Below are positions 47,732-57,910 of a stretch of 64,000 nucleotides of DNA, piece after piece. This stretch comes from Clostridia bacterium (GTDB lineage Bacteria > Bacillota > Clostridia > Christensenellales > Pumilibacteraceae): assembly GCA_022793815.1 (NCBI GenBank), contig JAAWDP010000011.1, forward strand, positions 1-64,000. The letters are read 5' to 3'. The notes beneath the pieces are model-generated. The model was not told where the DNA came from. It was given only the letters and a program-made list of their open reading frames with translations, and ran no database searches. The position numbers and the translations under genes are program-made. Positions within the stretch are counted from its first letter, which is position 1; the number at the start of each line of letters is the position of its first letter.

Positions 47732-48548
47732 ATTAAAAGGCTTTCGCCTCAAACGCTCGTATTTCTCGTTTCCTTACGCGGTGCTGAGCGCATTGTTCGT
47801 AATACTTCCGCTGCTTATAACCGCATTCTACGCCTTTACAAGAAACGGACACTTTTCTTTCGACAACTTCGTCAAGTTTTTCACCACCCCGAACACGCTG
47901 AAAGTTCTGCTGTTTTCGCTGGGTATGGCTGCGCTCGTAACGCTTATCTGTCTGGTACTCGCGTATCCGCTTGCCATGATGCTTGCCGACAGCAAAATCA
48001 ACCGCTCGGCAGTCACGGTAATGCTGTTCATAATGCCCATGTGGATAAATTCGCTGCTGCGCACTTACGCGATTAAAAACGTGTTCCAGTTAATCGGCAT
48101 GACAAACGCCTATGTCGCGGTCATAATAGGTCTTGTTTACGACTTCTTTCCGTTCATGCTCCTGCCGCTGTACAGCATACTGTCGGGCATGGATAAATCG
48201 TATATCGAGGCGGCGGGCGATTTGGGCTCGGGCGCGGTGCATACCTTTTTCAAAGTACGCCTTCCGCTGTCCGTTCCGGGAATAATGAGCGGCATACTCA
48301 TGGTGTTCATGCCTACGGTATCCACATTCGCTATAAGCGAAATTCTCGGCGACACTTCGACGTACATGTTCGGTAATATAATAAACGACTGGTTTACGGC
48401 AAGCGGCGGCAGCGGCTGGAATATCGGCAGCGCGTACTCTTTGATACTGCTCGCGCTCATAGCCGTCACCATGCTCATCGCAAATAAGGCGACGGGCGGA
48501 AAAGCAAGCGCGACAGGCAATGCCCGTGTCGGAGGAGGTATACTGTGA
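47724..48548 (+). CDS. potB: Spermidine/putrescine ABC transporter permease
   Basis: 274 residues with six membrane helices and the binding-protein-dependent transport motif (Glu-Ala-Ala-Gly-Asp-Leu-Gly-Ser-Gly, cytoplasmic loop that docks on PotA). ATG at 47724 has GGGGAGG upstream and overlaps the end of potA. Its stop overlaps the potC start. Confidence 0.93.
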   Translation: MAKLKGFRLKRSYFSFPYAVLSALFVILPLLITAFYAFTRNGHFSFDNFVKFFTTPNTLKVLLFSLGMAALVTLICLVLAYPLAMMLADSKINRSAVTVMLFIMPMWINSLLRTYAIKNVFQLIGMTNAYVAVIIGLVYDFFPFMLLPLYSILSGMDKSYIEAAGDLGSGAVHTFFKVRLPLSVPGIMSGILMVFMPTVSTFAISEILGDTSTYMFGNIINDWFTASGGSGWNIGSAYSLILLALIAVTMLIANKATGGKASATGNARVGGGIL

Positions 48549-49342
48549 GTAAAACGAAAAAAGCGCTTTGCCGCGCATTCATATATCTTATGCTTGTCAT
48601 AATATACCTTCCAATACTCGTGCTCGTTATCTATTCGTTCACTACCAGCAAGAGCATCGGAGTCTGGAACGGTTTTACGCTGTCGCTGTACGCACAGGTG
48701 TTTTCCGACGCCGAAATGATGAGCGCGGTCGGCAACTCTCTGCTTGTCGCACTCGTATCCTCGCTGCTCGCCACGCTGATAGGCACGCTTGCCGCGGTCG
48801 GTATCTTCTATACGCGCGCCAAGTGGTATAAGACACTGCTCAACCTCACCTCGCAGGTGACTATGGTAAATGCCGACATCGTTACGGGCGTGTCGTTCAT
48901 GATGCTGTTTTTGGTGTTCGGACTCATCCCGAAAGGATATCTGACGCTGATAATCGCGCATACGATGATAACAGTGCCCTACGTCATAATGAACGTAATG
49001 CCGCGCCTTTCGCAGTTGAATCCCAACCTTTACGAAGCGGGACTCGACCTCGGCGCGTCGCCCGTGCGCACGTTTGTCACCGTACTGCTGCCGCAGCTTA
49101 TTCCGGCAATGATTTCGGGATTCGCTCTCGCGTTCACGCTTTCGCTCGACGATTTCGTCGTGACGAAGTTCGTCAACGGCGACGTTGCCACCATTTCCAC
49201 ATATCTGTACAACAAGATAGCCAAGAAGGGAGTAATGCCCGAACTGCGCGCGCTCTCGTCGCTCATCTTCGTTGCGATTTTGGCGGTGCTTGCGGGAATC
49301 AACATATTCTCGCACAAGAGAAACGCCAAAGAGAAGAAGTAA
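48545..49342 (+). CDS. potC: Spermidine/putrescine ABC transporter permease
   Basis: 265 residues, six membrane helices, with Glu-Ala-Gly-Leu-Asp-Leu-Gly-Ala-Ser as the ATPase-docking loop. GTG start after GGAGG, overlapping the potB stop (GTGA). Pairs with PotB to form the polyamine channel. Confidence 0.93.
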   Translation: MSKTKKALCRAFIYLMLVIIYLPILVLVIYSFTTSKSIGVWNGFTLSLYAQVFSDAEMMSAVGNSLLVALVSSLLATLIGTLAAVGIFYTRAKWYKTLLNLTSQVTMVNADIVTGVSFMMLFLVFGLIPKGYLTLIIAHTMITVPYVIMNVMPRLSQLNPNLYEAGLDLGASPVRTFVTVLLPQLIPAMISGFALAFTLSLDDFVVTKFVNGDVATISTYLYNKIAKKGVMPELRALSSLIFVAILAVLAGINIFSHKRNAKEKK

Positions 49343-49356
49343 GGAGAACACCCACA

Positions 49357-50664
49357 ATGCGTAAATTTTTCGATAAATTCCTTTCGCCCGTGCTTGCGGC
49401 GGTGTTTGCGCTCACCGTATCGTGCGCTCTGCTTACTGCGTGCGAGCCTCGCGACGAGGTGCTTAAAATCTATAACTGGGGCGAGTACATGGACCCCGAC
49501 GTCTACGAGGGCTTTTCCGACTGGTATTATAAAGAAACGGGCAGAACCGTGCGCGTTAAATACAAGGAATTCGATACGAACGAATCGATGTTTACCGAAA
49601 TATCCGTAAACAAATCCGATTACGACCTCGTGTGTCCGTCCGACTATATGATACAGCGCATGATAGCCGCCGACCTGCTCATACCTCTCGACGAAACGAT
49701 ATTCGAGGCAACGCCCGACCTTTATTACGAGGGTCTTACCGAAAGAATAGACCGTTCGTTCGACCCGGGGCTGAAATACACCGTGCCTTATGTGTGGGGT
49801 ACTTTCGGTATTATGTATGACGTAACAAAGGCAAAAACGCCCGAAGACTTCCGCAGCTGGAACGCTATGTTCTCGGAAAAGTACAAAAAGCAAATTCTCA
49901 TGAAAAACAGCGTCCGCGACGCTTACTCGATTGCGCAGATATACAACAGCAGAGAGCTGCTTGCGGAAAAGTCTAACAACTTTACCGATTATAACGCCGA
50001 CTATTATGCGGCGCTCGAAAGCATTTTTTCGGACATCGACAAGGATAAAATAAACGCCGCGCGCGAAACTCTCGTAAAACAAAAAGACGTGCTTATCCGC
50101 TACGAAGTCGACGACGGCAAAGACGACATGCTTTCGGGCAATACCGACGCCGTGCTCGGATTCTTCTGGTCGTGCGACGCGGGCTACGTCATGAACGACA
50201 GCGTAATAGACGCCACGGGCTGCGCCGCCGAGCGCGTCACTCCCGGCAACAAAAATCTGTTTTACGTCGTGCCCGAGGAGGGCGCCAACGTCTGGGTGGA
50301 CGGCTTCGTCATTCCCAAATATGCGCGCAACGTCACCGCAGCAAACTACTTTTTGAAATATCTCTGTTACGGCGAGTATTCCGAAGACGACGAATATTTC
50401 GAGGATTACGGCTCGGTCGCGGAAAAGAATATGGACTGGCTGGGCACAAGCGTGGCGGTCAAAGCCGCCATGGACAGCATGCTCGAATATTACGAAGAGG
50501 GCGCGGACGGCTTTTTCGACGACGCTCCCGAAGGCTTTAAGGAGATGTATCTCGACATGGTTTTCCCGTCGCCCGAAACCCTTTCGCGCTGTGCTATAAT
50601 GAAAGATTACGGCGAATACAATTTCGAACTCGACGGCATGTGGATAGACGTCAAAACTTCCTGA
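49357..50664 (+). CDS. potD: Spermidine/putrescine-binding lipoprotein
   Basis: 435 residues. The signal peptide ends in a lipobox Leu-Thr-Ala-Cys with the lipidated Cys at 29. The mature protein starts the extracellular solute-binding fold with Ile-Tyr-Asn-Trp-Gly-Glu-Tyr, the PotD hallmark. Captures polyamines outside the cell for PotBC. It is about 80 residues longer than E. coli PotD, mainly in the middle. 14 bases after potC with AAGGAG. Confidence 0.93.
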   Translation: MRKFFDKFLSPVLAAVFALTVSCALLTACEPRDEVLKIYNWGEYMDPDVYEGFSDWYYKETGRTVRVKYKEFDTNESMFTEISVNKSDYDLVCPSDYMIQRMIAADLLIPLDETIFEATPDLYYEGLTERIDRSFDPGLKYTVPYVWGTFGIMYDVTKAKTPEDFRSWNAMFSEKYKKQILMKNSVRDAYSIAQIYNSRELLAEKSNNFTDYNADYYAALESIFSDIDKDKINAARETLVKQKDVLIRYEVDDGKDDMLSGNTDAVLGFFWSCDAGYVMNDSVIDATGCAAERVTPGNKNLFYVVPEEGANVWVDGFVIPKYARNVTAANYFLKYLCYGEYSEDDEYFEDYGSVAEKNMDWLGTSVAVKAAMDSMLEYYEEGADGFFDDAPEGFKEMYLDMVFPSPETLSRCAIMKDYGEYNFELDGMWIDVKTS

Positions 50665-50694
50665 CTTTTCGGCGGCGGATTGTATATAAAAAAG

Positions 50695-50723
50695 TTGATT
50701 TATTTTCGCATTTATTGTATACT
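50695..50723 (+). promoter_or_regulatory. Promoter of lemA
   Basis: TTGATT, 17 bases, TATACT, about 45 bases before the ATG. Confidence 0.65.
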
Positions 50724-50767
50724 ATTATAAAGGGTCGGTTTTGTCCCTTAAACAAGGAGGATTCGAA

Positions 50768-51364
50768 ATGAATATGTTATGCGCATTAAAGCCCTGGGCA
50801 ATCGGCGTTATAATCGGCGCGGTCGTACTCGTGATTATAATTGTCCTGGTCGCTTGGTATATAAGCATGAAAAACTCGCTTATCCGCACGGTAAACCGCA
50901 CGGACGAAAGCTGGTCGACCATAGATGTATACCTCAAAAAGCGTTACGACTTGATACCCAACCTCGTCAACGTGGTCAAGGGCTACGCAAAACACGAAGA
51001 AGGCACTTTCACAAAAGTCGCGGAACTTAGAAGCGCAGTTGCCAACGCGGCGACGCAGACCGAACGTATCGAAGCCGAGAAACAGCTCGGCAGTGCGCTC
51101 ACCACGTTTATGAATATGACCGTGGAAAGATATCCCGACCTCAAAGCCAACACGAATTTCCTCGACCTTCAAAACCAATTGAAAAGCATAGAGGGCGAGT
51201 TGGTGCAGGCAAGAAAATACTATAACGGCAACGTGCGCGCGTATAACGACATCATCATGGTTTTCCCCACAAGCATACCCGCGAGAAAAATGCGTTTGGA
51301 AAAACGCCCTTACTTCGAGCTGGACAGTGCGGAGGAGAGAAAGGCGCCCGTCGTCCAATTTTAA
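50768..51364 (+). CDS. lemA: LemA-family protein
   Basis: 198 residues. One N-terminal membrane helix (about 12-34), then a long helical bundle with the family segments Tyr-Leu-Lys-Lys-Arg-Tyr-Asp-Leu-Ile-Pro-Asn-Leu-Val and Tyr-Asn-Gly-Asn-Val-Arg-Ala-Tyr-Asn. ATG at 50768 follows AAGGAGG; the frame also has an ATG at 50741 inside the leader. LemA function is not firmly known. It commonly pairs with a DUF2207 or TPM membrane protein, as here. Confidence 0.93.
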   Translation: MNMLCALKPWAIGVIIGAVVLVIIIVLVAWYISMKNSLIRTVNRTDESWSTIDVYLKKRYDLIPNLVNVVKGYAKHEEGTFTKVAELRSAVANAATQTERIEAEKQLGSALTTFMNMTVERYPDLKANTNFLDLQNQLKSIEGELVQARKYYNGNVRAYNDIIMVFPTSIPARKMRLEKRPYFELDSAEERKAPVVQF

Positions 51365-51470
51365 CATTCGCCTGTCGCTGTCCGATGTTGCTTTTCGCGC
51401 TGTCGTTTCAAACAAAGCAGGGAATATCGGATTTAAAAAACTTTAATCGATGCGGGAGAAAGCTGTCTTT

Positions 51471-53414
51471 ATGACGAAATTCAAAAGCGTTATTCTCAAA
51501 ACACTTGCACTGCTGTTTGCGGCAGTGCTTGTTTGCTTATGTTTTTGCGGCTGCGAGCAGCCCGAGCCGGAGGCGGACGAGGGATACGAGGCGCAGCAAA
51601 TGAGCGTCACCGCTCACGTTCGCAACGATTGCACCGTGGAGATAACCGAGGAGTTTACGATAAAATTTCTTGCGACTTCGCACGGCATGACGCGCGCGCT
51701 TCCTACAAACTCGGGCGAGCGTTATAAAAATTTGACGGCGGGCGGCGACGAGTACGAACTGTCGCACGACTCGGGATTTCTGCTTGTGCGTTTCGGCGTG
51801 GAGGACGTTTTGTACGGCATGCACAGCCGTCCGCAGCATTATACGGTATCGTACACCATGGAATTGCCCGAAGTGGAAAACGACAGACTTCTGCTGAACC
51901 TTATCGGAAACGATTTCGACATGGTGCGCAAAAACGTGACCGTCCAAGTCGATTTCGATACCCCTTACGAAAAAGACACTCTCAAACTTTACTGCGGAGT
52001 TAAAGGCAGCGACTCTCTTGCCGACGAAAGCAGGTTCGAAATAATTTTTGCTTCCGACAGAAAATCCTTTGTGCTTAAAACGCGCGAAGACGTCGAATTG
52101 CAGCCGTTCGTCGGATTGACGCTGGACGCGTCGTTTGCGTCGGACACTTTTGCCAAACCGTTCGACGCCGCCGCACTCGTAACATGGGCGATAGGCATAA
52201 TTTTGGCGGCTCTCACGCTCATAGCAAAGATATTGTTTGCCCGCTCCGAAAAACCCGTTGCCACGGTAAACTTTTATCCGCCCGAAAGCGAAAGCGGCAG
52301 ACAGCTTTCTCCTGCGCAGGCAGGTATGCTCATAGACAATACTTGTTCGCCCGACGACGTGACCTCGCTGATATTCTTCTGGGCAAGCAAAGGCTGTATC
52401 GAAATCGAGGACGAGGGCGACGATACGGTGCTCATATACAAAGCGCCGCTCGACGACGGCGCGCCGGATTACGAAAAACGTATGTTTAAAAAACTGTTCG
52501 ACCGTGCAACCGTGGTCGATACCGACGTTTTCGGCGAAGACAAAAAACCCAAAACGGAAAAACAGGTTCGCATTTCCTCGCTTAAAGAACGCTTCTATTC
52601 TTCCGTATCGTCGGTGCAGAGCGGAGTCAAACACGAGTACGACGGCAAACTTTACAAAAAATCCAACTCCGTACTCTCGTTTGCAATGGTGGTTATCGCC
52701 GTGATTTTCGCGGCTGCGACGGTGTTTTTCGCGTATCAGAGAATCTCTTTGGGATTCTTCAACTTCTTTTCGCTGCTGTTCATCGTGCCGGCGGTTTTGG
52801 TAACGCTGCTCGGACAGTGGACGGTGCTGTATAAGTTCAAACACACCAAAGGCTTTTCACTGTTCATGAGCATAGTGTGCCTGCTCGCCGCCGCGGCGGC
52901 AAGCGCGGCGTTCATGTTTGTCGTACCGCGTCAGGTGCTCACGCTTTCACAGCGCATAGCGATAGCCGTATGCATGACGTCGGTGCTGGTAATCGCGCCC
53001 GCGCTCATCAAACGCACGCGCTATTACAATGATAGACTCGGACAGTTAATCGGCTTCCGCGACTTTCTGCGCCTTGCCGAAAAAGACAAACTCGAAATGC
53101 TTCTCAAAGAAAATCCCCAGTATTATTACGATATCCTTCCTTATGCAAACGTACTCGGCGTAAGCGCGATATGGCAGGACAAATTCAAATCGCTGACGGT
53201 CGAGCCGCCTGCTTACTACCGCATGACAAGCGGCGACGTATTCACGATAATACTATTCAACAGCATGTTCAACCGCACGAACACGCACTGCCGCACCGTA
53301 ATGACTTCGCGTCCCCAAAGCAAATCCAACGGAAGCAGCGGCGGCGGATTCTCGCGCGGCGGCGGAGGATTTTCGGGCGGAGGATTCGGAGGCGGCGGTT
53401 CGCGACGCTGGTAA
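51471..53414 (+). CDS. DUF2207-family membrane protein
   Basis: About 647 residues. The signal sequence ends in a Cys-rich stretch that could be lipidated. An extracellular beta-rich DUF2207 domain follows (about 30-220), a membrane helix near 233-255, a cytoplasmic domain (about 270-390), then four clustered helices (about 400-510). The tail is Gly/Ser-rich (Gly-Gly-Gly-Phe-Ser and Gly-Gly-Gly-Phe-Gly), the usual DUF2207 ending. Follows lemA by about 105 bases; the two probably form an envelope complex. An ATG at 51450 is an alternative start. Confidence 0.85.
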   Translation: MTKFKSVILKTLALLFAAVLVCLCFCGCEQPEPEADEGYEAQQMSVTAHVRNDCTVEITEEFTIKFLATSHGMTRALPTNSGERYKNLTAGGDEYELSHDSGFLLVRFGVEDVLYGMHSRPQHYTVSYTMELPEVENDRLLLNLIGNDFDMVRKNVTVQVDFDTPYEKDTLKLYCGVKGSDSLADESRFEIIFASDRKSFVLKTREDVELQPFVGLTLDASFASDTFAKPFDAAALVTWAIGIILAALTLIAKILFARSEKPVATVNFYPPESESGRQLSPAQAGMLIDNTCSPDDVTSLIFFWASKGCIEIEDEGDDTVLIYKAPLDDGAPDYEKRMFKKLFDRATVVDTDVFGEDKKPKTEKQVRISSLKERFYSSVSSVQSGVKHEYDGKLYKKSNSVLSFAMVVIAVIFAAATVFFAYQRISLGFFNFFSLLFIVPAVLVTLLGQWTVLYKFKHTKGFSLFMSIVCLLAAAAASAAFMFVVPRQVLTLSQRIAIAVCMTSVLVIAPALIKRTRYYNDRLGQLIGFRDFLRLAEKDKLEMLLKENPQYYYDILPYANVLGVSAIWQDKFKSLTVEPPAYYRMTSGDVFTIILFNSMFNRTNTHCRTVMTSRPQSKSNGSSGGGFSRGGGGFSGGGFGGGGSRRW

Positions 53415-53458
53415 AATCTTTCCGCCGTGCTCACTATAAAACAAGGAGAAAAACACTC

Positions 53459-54481
53459 ATGAAAAAAATAGGCATAGTCGGACTCGGGCTCATAGGCGCG
53501 TCCATTGCAAAGGCGCTCTGCGGCAGATACGAAACCGTCGGCGTGGACATAGACCGCGATGTAACCGACTACTGCGCCGAAAACGGCATGATTTCTTCGC
53601 ACGGACTCGGGTCGCTGCGCGGAGCGGACATAGTGTTCGTAGCCGTGCCGATAGGCGCGGTCGAGCGCACCGTCAAACAGGTTCGCCTTGTGGTGGGCGA
53701 GGACGCCGTTATTGCCGATACCGCGTCGGTCAAGGGCTGTTTCGGCGACATGCCTACGCGCTATGTCGGAACTCATCCCATGGCGGGAAACGAACAGAGC
53801 GGAGCCAAAGCCGCGAAAGCCGAAATGTTCGAAAACGCATTTTGGATAATAACCTCGGATAAGGAAAATCCCGATGCTCAGGCAGTGGCGCAGGTGGTTT
53901 CCGAAATGGGCGCGCTGCCCGTATTCATGAGCGCGCAGGAACACGACAAAGCGGTCGCAGGCATAAGCCATTTGCCGCACATGGTCGCCTATGCGCTCGC
54001 CAATACCGTGCTTGCGCCGAAGGACAATTACGCGTCGCTTGCCTCGGGCGGATTTCTGGACACCACGCGTATCGCGTCGTCGTCGCCCGATTTCTGGCTT
54101 TCGGTCGTGAAATCCAACAAAGAAAACGTGCTCGGGGAAATGGACGCTTTCTCGCGTTATTTCGCCCGTCTGCGCGAATATATCGCCGACGGAAACTCGG
54201 TTCGCGCCCGAGCGTTCTTCGCCGACGGCAAACGCCGCAGGGACAACCTTCTCGGCGAAAAACGCTTTCAAAGCGAGTACGCGCTGTATGCTTTCGTCAA
54301 GGACGAAGTCGGTGTGATAAGCAGGGTTTCCTCGCTGCTCGCCGACGGCGGCGTGGATTTGAAAAGCATACGCATAGACAACTCGCGCGAGGGTGAGGGC
54401 GGCGCGCTCCGCCTCGGCTTCCGCACGCTCAAAGACTATTCTGCGGCGCGCGGCATTTTGGAGGAGAACGGCTATTTATGA
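53459..54481 (+). CDS. tyrA: Prephenate dehydrogenase
   Basis: Oxidises prephenate to 4-hydroxyphenylpyruvate, tyrosine branch. 340 residues from ATG 53459 (ACAAGGAG upstream). A Rossmann motif Gly-Leu-Gly-Leu-Ile-Gly at 8-13, His-Pro-Met-Ala-Gly-Asn-Glu in the active site, a helical dimer domain and a C-terminal ACT domain (about 275-340) for feedback by tyrosine. First gene of a tightly overlapping aromatic operon; its stop overlaps aroC (ATGA). Confidence 0.93.
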   Translation: MKKIGIVGLGLIGASIAKALCGRYETVGVDIDRDVTDYCAENGMISSHGLGSLRGADIVFVAVPIGAVERTVKQVRLVVGEDAVIADTASVKGCFGDMPTRYVGTHPMAGNEQSGAKAAKAEMFENAFWIITSDKENPDAQAVAQVVSEMGALPVFMSAQEHDKAVAGISHLPHMVAYALANTVLAPKDNYASLASGGFLDTTRIASSSPDFWLSVVKSNKENVLGEMDAFSRYFARLREYIADGNSVRARAFFADGKRRRDNLLGEKRFQSEYALYAFVKDEVGVISRVSSLLADGGVDLKSIRIDNSREGEGGALRLGFRTLKDYSAARGILEENGYL

Positions 54482-55644
54482 GATATCTGACCGCAGGAGA
54501 GTCGCACGGCGAAACGCTGTGCCTTATCGCGGAAGGTCTGCCGTCGGGTCTTGCTCTCGACATAGATAAAATAAACCGCGATTTGGCGCGCCGCATGTCG
54601 GGCTATGGCAGAGGCGGACGCATGAGCATAGAAAACGACAAGGCGCACTTTGTGGCAGGCGTGCGCTCGGGACTTACCACGGGCGCGCCGATAGCCGTGC
54701 TAATCGCCAACCGCGACAGCGAAAACTGGACGGATTATATGCGTCCGTTCGGAGAAGCCGCAGCGGGCAGGCAGGTCACTCATGTCCGCCCGGGTCACGC
54801 CGATTTCGTCGGCTGCGTAAAATACGGTCACACCGACGCGCGCAACGTGCTCGAACGCGCGTCCGCCAGAAGCACGGCGACCGTCGTCGCGCTCGGAGCG
54901 ATTTGCCGCACCCTGCTCGAAAATGTCGGCGTAAGAATCGGCTCTCACGTGACGGGCATAGGCGGAGTTATGAGTAACCGCAAACGCTACGGCGCGGACG
55001 AGCTTATAAAAACCGCGGATAAAAGCGAAGTGCGCTGTATGGACGGTGCGGTCGGCGCAAAAATGAAAGCGCGCATAGACAAAGCCAAAGCCGACGGCGA
55101 TACGCTCGGCGGCAGCGTGGAAATAGTGATAAGCGGACTGCCTGCCGCAATAGGCAGTTACATTTCGCCCGAGCGCAGACTCGACGCGATTTTGTCGGGC
55201 GCGTTCATGGGAGTGCAGGCGGTCAAAGCCGTCGAAATAGGCGACTACGAAGGCGGAACGAAAAGCGGCAGCGACTGTCTCGATGAGATATATGCAGATG
55301 AAGGCGGCGGCGTAAAGCGCATGACAAACCGCGCATGCGGCATCGAGGGCGGCATGAGCAACGGCGAGGATGTCGTTATCCGCGCCGTGATAAAGCCCAT
55401 ACCCACGCTTGCGAACGGCGTAAAGACCGTGGATATAACAAGCGGTGAAAGCGTGAGTGCGGCGTCGGAACGCAGCGACGTGTGCGCCGTGCCTGCGGCG
55501 GCGGTAGTGCTGGAAAGCGTAGCCGCGCGCGTGATTGCCGACGAACTCATGCGCGTCACGGGCGGCGACACCATGGAAGAAATAAAAGCGTCGACCGTGC
55601 GTCTGCGCGAAAAGGCAAAGGCATTGCCGCTTAAAAGACAATGA
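54478..55644 (+). CDS. aroC: Chorismate synthase
   Basis: Last shikimate step, EPSP to chorismate, using reduced FMN. 388 residues. Thr-Ala-Gly-Glu-Ser-His-Gly at the N-terminus, Arg-Pro-Gly-His-Ala-Asp and Arg-Ser-Thr-Ala-Thr-Val are the substrate and FMN segments. Overlaps tyrA and aroB by four bases each. Confidence 0.95.
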   Translation: MRYLTAGESHGETLCLIAEGLPSGLALDIDKINRDLARRMSGYGRGGRMSIENDKAHFVAGVRSGLTTGAPIAVLIANRDSENWTDYMRPFGEAAAGRQVTHVRPGHADFVGCVKYGHTDARNVLERASARSTATVVALGAICRTLLENVGVRIGSHVTGIGGVMSNRKRYGADELIKTADKSEVRCMDGAVGAKMKARIDKAKADGDTLGGSVEIVISGLPAAIGSYISPERRLDAILSGAFMGVQAVKAVEIGDYEGGTKSGSDCLDEIYADEGGGVKRMTNRACGIEGGMSNGEDVVIRAVIKPIPTLANGVKTVDITSGESVSAASERSDVCAVPAAAVVLESVAARVIADELMRVTGGDTMEEIKASTVRLREKAKALPLKRQ

Positions 55645-56657
55645 ATAACGGCGAAATAACAATCGAAAAAAACACGGCATCAGTCGCGGATATCGTCCGC
55701 GGCAGATTTGCCGTTACCGACAAAAATGTATATGCGCTGTATAAGCCGCTGTTTAAGGACGCGCTCGGCGTCTGCGTGCTGGATTCGGGCGAGCAGTCGA
55801 AAACCCTTGCCACTGCGGAAAAAATCCTTTTGCAAATGGCAGGCAATTCTCTCGACAGAAAAAGCGTAGCGGTCGCGGTGGGCGGCGGCGTAGTCGGCGA
55901 TTTGACGGGATTCTGCGCGTCCGTGTATATGCGCGGTATAGATTTCGTAAACGTCCCCACAACACTGCTCGCGGCGGTGGATTCTTCCGTCGGCGGCAAA
56001 ACGGGCGTCAATTTGGACAGACTCAAAAATCTGGTCGGAGCGTTCCACAAGCCTAAGCACGTGCACATCCGCACCGACTTTTTCGCAACGCTTCCCGAGC
56101 GCGAACTTATCTGCGGACTCGGCGAGGCGTATAAAACGGCTCTGCTCGACCGCGGCTGCATGAAAGCATGGAATGCGCTTCCCGAAAAAACCGACTCGTT
56201 TACCGACTTTTCGGCAGTCGTCGAAGCGTGCGTGCGTTTCAAAAAATCCGTCACCGATTCCGATTACCGCGAAAGCGGCAAGCGCAAAATTTTAAACCTC
56301 GGTCACACCGTCGCCCACGCAATCGAATACCTCGACGGCTACGAAAGAAGCCACGGCGAATATGTGCTTATGGGACTCATCGCGGAAAGCGGCATGGCGG
56401 CTGTAAGCGGAAAAATACGCAGGGATACGTATGAAAGCATACGCCGCGGCTGTCTTTCTATAATCGGCGAGAGCGGCGAAAGAAAGGTGCGTTTCGGTTT
56501 TTCGTCGTCCCAAATATCGAATGTTGCAATGCACGACAAGAAAAACAGCGGCGGCAGAATATCGCTTATAATAAGCGAGGACTTTTGCCAGAGAGAATAT
56601 CTGCTGGACAAATACGAATTTACAAAGGAGATGGAAATGTGGAAATCCCTCCTTTGA
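55641..56657 (+). CDS. aroB: 3-dehydroquinate synthase
   Basis: Converts DAHP to 3-dehydroquinate with NAD and zinc. 338 residues. Gly-Gly-Gly-Val-Val-Gly-Asp-Leu binds NAD; Val-Pro-Thr-Thr-Leu-Leu-Ala-Ala-Val-Asp-Ser-Ser-Val-Gly-Gly-Lys is the family signature, and Asn-Leu-Gly-His-Thr-Val-Ala-His holds zinc ligands. Its end overlaps aroA by 19 bases. Confidence 0.94.
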   Translation: MNNGEITIEKNTASVADIVRGRFAVTDKNVYALYKPLFKDALGVCVLDSGEQSKTLATAEKILLQMAGNSLDRKSVAVAVGGGVVGDLTGFCASVYMRGIDFVNVPTTLLAAVDSSVGGKTGVNLDRLKNLVGAFHKPKHVHIRTDFFATLPERELICGLGEAYKTALLDRGCMKAWNALPEKTDSFTDFSAVVEACVRFKKSVTDSDYRESGKRKILNLGHTVAHAIEYLDGYERSHGEYVLMGLIAESGMAAVSGKIRRDTYESIRRGCLSIIGESGERKVRFGFSSSQISNVAMHDKKNSGGRISLIISEDFCQREYLLDKYEFTKEMEMWKSLL

Positions 56658-57892
56658 GAAAATTCGAAAAAACGCTGCAATGTAAAAGCGACAAAAGTGT
56701 GACGCACCGCGCGGTTATGTTCAACGCCATGCTTACGGGCGCGCGCGCAACCGTGGAAAATCCGCTTATAAGCGAGGACACGCTCTCCACCGTCGAATGT
56801 ATGCGCCGCCTCGGCGCGCGGATAGAGGTCGGCGGAAACGAAATACGCATAATAAACGGCGGCATAAGAAATAACGCCGAACTCGACTGCGGCAACTCGG
56901 GCACGACCATGCGCCTGCTCGCGGGACTTCTTTCTGGTAGGGTAGGCAAGAGCTTTTACCTCGGCGGCGATGCGTCGCTGTCCGCGCGTCCCATGAAAAG
57001 AGTGGTGGAGCCGCTCGGAAAAATGGGCGCGAAAATAGAGTGCTCGGGTTTTCCGCCGCTAAGCATAAGCGGTGCGCCGCTCGTCGGCATAGATTACGAA
57101 ATGCCCGTCAAAAGCGCACAGGTCAAAAGCGCGATTCTGCTCGCCGCATTGAACGCAAGCGGAGTCACTACCGTGCATGAAAGCACAAAATCGCGCGACC
57201 ATACCGAAAAAATGCTTGCCGCCATGGGCGCGGACATAACCGTAACCGATGCCTGCGTGAGCATAGTCGGCGGTGCGAAACTTTCTCCCGTCAATGTACG
57301 TGTGTGCGGCGACATATCCTCGGCGGCGTTTTTGTTCGCTCTCGCCGCAGGTATGCGCGGCGGCAGAGTCACCGTGAAAAACGTCGGAATAAACCCTACG
57401 CGCACGGGCATAATCGATGTGCTTAAAGCCATGGGCGCGGACGTCGAAATCGAAAACCGCACGGACAAAGTAGAACCCACGGCGGACATAACCGTGTCGG
57501 GGCGCGTCCGTAAGCCGGTCGCCGTGGGCGGCAATATCATACCTCGGCTGATAGACGAACTTCCCGTTATCGCGGTTTTAACCGCGCTTTGCGAGGGCGA
57601 GAGCGTAATAAAGGATGCGGCAGAGCTCAAAGTAAAGGAAAGCGACCGCATAGCGGCTACGGTAAAACTGCTTAAAGACCTCGGCGTCGAAGCCGAGCAG
57701 ACCGATGACGGAATGAGGGTATTCGGCAAAGGTTACATCGAAGGCGGCGCTTGCGCGGACAGCATGGGCGACCACCGCATGGCAATGGCGGCGGCGGTGG
57801 CAATGTCGCTGTCGGAAAAGGGCGGCACGCTTGTCGGCGCACAGGCATGCGCGGTCAGCTACCCCGACTTTTTCGAAATACTGACACAATGA
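56639..57892 (+). CDS. aroA: EPSP synthase (3-phosphoshikimate 1-carboxyvinyltransferase)
   Basis: Joins shikimate 3-phosphate and PEP. About 417 residues from a GTG at 56639, eight bases after AAAGGAG. Lys-Ser-Asp-Lys-Ser-Val-Thr-His-Arg and Asn-Ser-Gly-Thr-Thr-Met-Arg bind substrate, Pro-Ser-x replaced by Val-Lys-Ser-Ala-Gln-Val-Lys-Ser-Ala, and Lys-Val-Lys-Glu-Ser-Asp-Arg and Gly-Asp-His-Arg-Met lie in the second half. The frame is open upstream inside aroB, but only the GTG has a ribosome binding site. Confidence 0.93.
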   Translation: MEIPPLRKFEKTLQCKSDKSVTHRAVMFNAMLTGARATVENPLISEDTLSTVECMRRLGARIEVGGNEIRIINGGIRNNAELDCGNSGTTMRLLAGLLSGRVGKSFYLGGDASLSARPMKRVVEPLGKMGAKIECSGFPPLSISGAPLVGIDYEMPVKSAQVKSAILLAALNASGVTTVHESTKSRDHTEKMLAAMGADITVTDACVSIVGGAKLSPVNVRVCGDISSAAFLFALAAGMRGGRVTVKNVGINPTRTGIIDVLKAMGADVEIENRTDKVEPTADITVSGRVRKPVAVGGNIIPRLIDELPVIAVLTALCEGESVIKDAAELKVKESDRIAATVKLLKDLGVEAEQTDDGMRVFGKGYIEGGACADSMGDHRMAMAAAVAMSLSEKGGTLVGAQACAVSYPDFFEILTQ

Positions 57893-57910
57893 AACGGGAG
57901 TGATTTTTAC